Source: an uncultured Prevotellaceae bacterium (GTDB lineage: Bacteria > Bacteroidota > Bacteroidia > Bacteroidales > Bacteroidaceae). Taken from it: DNA of 64,000 nt. The stretch is from contig CADCEW010000004.1 of NCBI GenBank assembly GCA_902800585.1, positions 39,153 through 103,152 of the forward strand, written 5' to 3'. Below are positions 63,172-64,000 of the stretch, piece by piece (positions within the stretch are counted from its first letter, which is position 1; each line of letters opens with the position of its first letter). Made by a program: the position numbers and the translations under genes. Under the pieces are notes generated by a model that was not told the DNA's origin, did not search any database, and worked only from the letters and a program-made list of their open reading frames with translations.

Positions 63172-63472
63172 CAAAAGACAAGTGGTCTTTATGACGTCGG
63201 TTAATAGATTGTTTTAGGTTAGTAGTAATATTTATAGTTTTAGGTTTTTAGTTATTGGTATTAAGAAAGTTTTAAATGTGTTATAGGATAACAGTGGTCG
63301 CCGTGAGGCTCCCATAACTTTCTTTTTAAAACGAAAAGGTTAGTATTAGTTTAAATATCCTGCCGTGAGGCGGGTCCTCCAGCCCCACAAGGCTGGAATT
63401 CTTTTTAAAGGATTTTTAGTTAAACATAGGCTTTGGATGTCGCTGCTCGTCGAGAGTGGCGGCATTTTTTTT
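63172..63472 (+). ncRNA. Candidate structured RNA, about 300 nt
   Basis: Non-coding region starting after a TACCTTTG box and ending in a strong terminator (63437-63472). It contains the 21-base box (63214-63234) shared with the RNA at 60819, two hairpins with the same GCC-GTGA-GGC form and GNRA loop (63300-63309 and 63359-63374) and a 7-bp hairpin 63378-63397 (TCCAGCC/GGCTGGA). It does not look like tmRNA, RNase P or SRP RNA. It could instead be the leader of a lost gene. Except for this, and the promoter repeat, I see nothing in 62932-63554. Confidence 0.5.
63437..63472 (+). terminator. Terminator of structured RNA candidate
   Basis: 12-bp stem 63437-63448 with 63454-63465 (three G-T pairs), loop GTCGA, then a run of eight T. 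Confidence 0.85.
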
Positions 63473-63521
63473 ATTCCTCTGTCAATGCTACAAAGATAGA
63501 TAAAAAGTAGAAAAACAAAGA

Positions 63522-63549
63522 AAAAGCCTGAGCGATTGCCCAGGCTTTT
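63522..63549 (-). terminator. Terminator after smalltalk gene
   Basis: AAAAGCCTGGGC / GCTCAGGCTTTT stem with 4-base loop on the minus strand, 5 bases after the stop, followed by TTTTTCTTTG. Confidence 0.8.
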
Positions 63550-63554
63550 CTTTT

Positions 63555-63650
63555 TTACGCCATACAACTCGATACTCCGAGTGTCGTAGCGAGTGCGGTG
63601 AGTATGCTTATCAGCAACTGAACCACCATTTTCCAACTCTCCTTCTTCAT
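63555..63650 (-). CDS. Smalltalk protein, 31 aa
   Basis: Tiny gene: MKKESWKMVVQLLISILTAL followed by ATTLGVSSCMA. The pattern MKK-x-x-W, a single hydrophobic span of TIM/LTALATTLGV type and C near the end is that of the 'smalltalk' proteins found across Bacteroides and Prevotella next to HU-like DNA-binding proteins and often an amidase. Probably membrane-inserted; function unknown. Lies 55 bases downstream of the HU-like gene and is closed by a terminator, so no amidase gene follows here. Confidence 0.85.
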   Translation of the reverse strand: MKKESWKMVVQLLISILTALATTLGVSSCMA

Positions 63651-63705
63651 AACCTTAAACTCTTAAACTCCTTAAACTACTAAGCTACTAAGCTTTAGTT
63701 AACCT

Positions 63706-64000
63706 TTAACCGTTCCCATTTCCACCTCCCTGTTGGTTAGTGGAGGACGTCTCGGTGCCAGCGTACTCCTTGGCTTCCTCGAAGACGATGTCCTTCACGA
63801 GGTTCTTCGCTACAGCGAACTTCTGGGCGACAGTGCCATCGGCTCGGTGGTTGACACCTGTCACGACGCGGACACTCTCAGGGGCGAACAGCACACGACG
63901 TGTGGTGATGTTCTGCGCACCCAAGTCCTCAGGCTTGTCAGTGCCGATGCTGGAGAAGCCCACCTTGAAGATGCCGATGCCCTCCAGTTTCACCTTCTGT
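63706..64000 (-). CDS. HU-like DNA-binding protein, 5' end outside window
   Basis: Partial: the frame is open to the window edge, so the N-terminus is missing. The visible part shows VKLEGIGIFKVGFSSIG, the beta-arm entry of HU/IHF-like proteins, followed by RRVLFAPESVRVVTG and an extended C-terminus ending in a Gly/Asn-rich tail (NQQGGGNGNG). Such HU-like proteins usually precede smalltalk genes in Bacteroidota. The gap to smalltalk (63651-63705) consists of short repeats of CTTAAACTC and CTACTAAG type. Confidence 0.8.
   Translation of the reverse strand, partial: QKVKLEGIGIFKVGFSSIGTDKPEDLGAQNITTRRVLFAPESVRVVTGVNHRADGTVAQKFAVAKNLVKDIVFEEAKEYAGTETSSTNQQGGGNGNG

Noticed and set aside
63172-63472. 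RNase P, tmRNA or SRP RNA
   Set aside because: None of the conserved sequence blocks of these RNAs was found in the stretch.
63491-63498. Leftward TATCTTTG box
   Set aside because: Would fire antisense through the structured RNA; nearest TTTG gives a spacer of only 17 and there is no gene to serve.
63346-63636. 96-codon minus-strand frame over the smalltalk region
   Set aside because: Overlaps the smalltalk gene in another frame and crosses two terminators; no family pattern.

Overview
This window comes from a rumen or gut Prevotella-type Bacteroidota. It is close to Prevotella (Xylanibacter) ruminicola, judging by the GH3 xylosidase with a PA14 insert and the GH10-CE1 xylanase/feruloyl esterase, which match the described Xyl3A and Xyn10D-Fae1A of that species. 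Other signs are -7 boxes of the form TAnnTTTG with -33 TTTG about 20 bp upstream, SusC/SusD pairs, a hybrid two-component regulator, and the small 'smalltalk' protein beside an HU-like protein. No tRNA, rRNA or CRISPR was seen.

Layout. 1-3.2 kb: secreted GH13 alpha-amylase, a DUF6078-like protein, a 22-bp-period dyad array and the remains of a VapE/BT4734-type mobile-element protein. 3.2-9.9 kb: hybrid sensor-regulator (HTCS) and xyl3A, leftward, each with a near-consensus promoter. 10.0-31.8 kb: a large imperfect inverted duplication. The left arm reads leftward: SusC, SusD, lipoprotein, DUF6057 membrane protein, PD40/CXXCH lipoprotein. The right arm reads rightward in the same order with one extra lipoprotein. 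Between the arms sit a tyrosine recombinase, one promoter plus leader, and a 12-bp sequence repeated in inverse orientation just upstream of the two susC genes. This looks like a recombinase-driven promoter switch choosing which SusC/D operon is expressed. 31.9-34.9 kb: a third DUF6057-PD40 pair without SusC/D.

35.0-60.6 kb: an arabino-glucuronoxylan toolkit. CE15 glucuronoyl esterase and GH10-CE1 form one operon, divergent from a GH9 enzyme. Then follows a leftward run of GH43, GH43+ricin-like domain, BD-FAE-type esterase, GH3, GH97, double GH43-CBM6, GH43, frameshifted GH43 and GH97, preceded by a separate CE6-CE1 dual esterase. The set removes arabinose, acetyl, ferulate and glucuronoyl decorations and cuts the backbone. 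60.6-64 kb: two glycosyltransferases behind a duplicated promoter, two candidate small structured RNAs sharing a sequence box, and smalltalk/HU genes running off the edge.

Recurring oddities are short family repeats inserted in frame in at least six coding genes, a stem-loop with compensatory change conserved between the two arms, and three DUF6057-PD40 pairs carrying a conserved c-type heme motif. Functional statements rest on motif recognition by eye; no database search was run.
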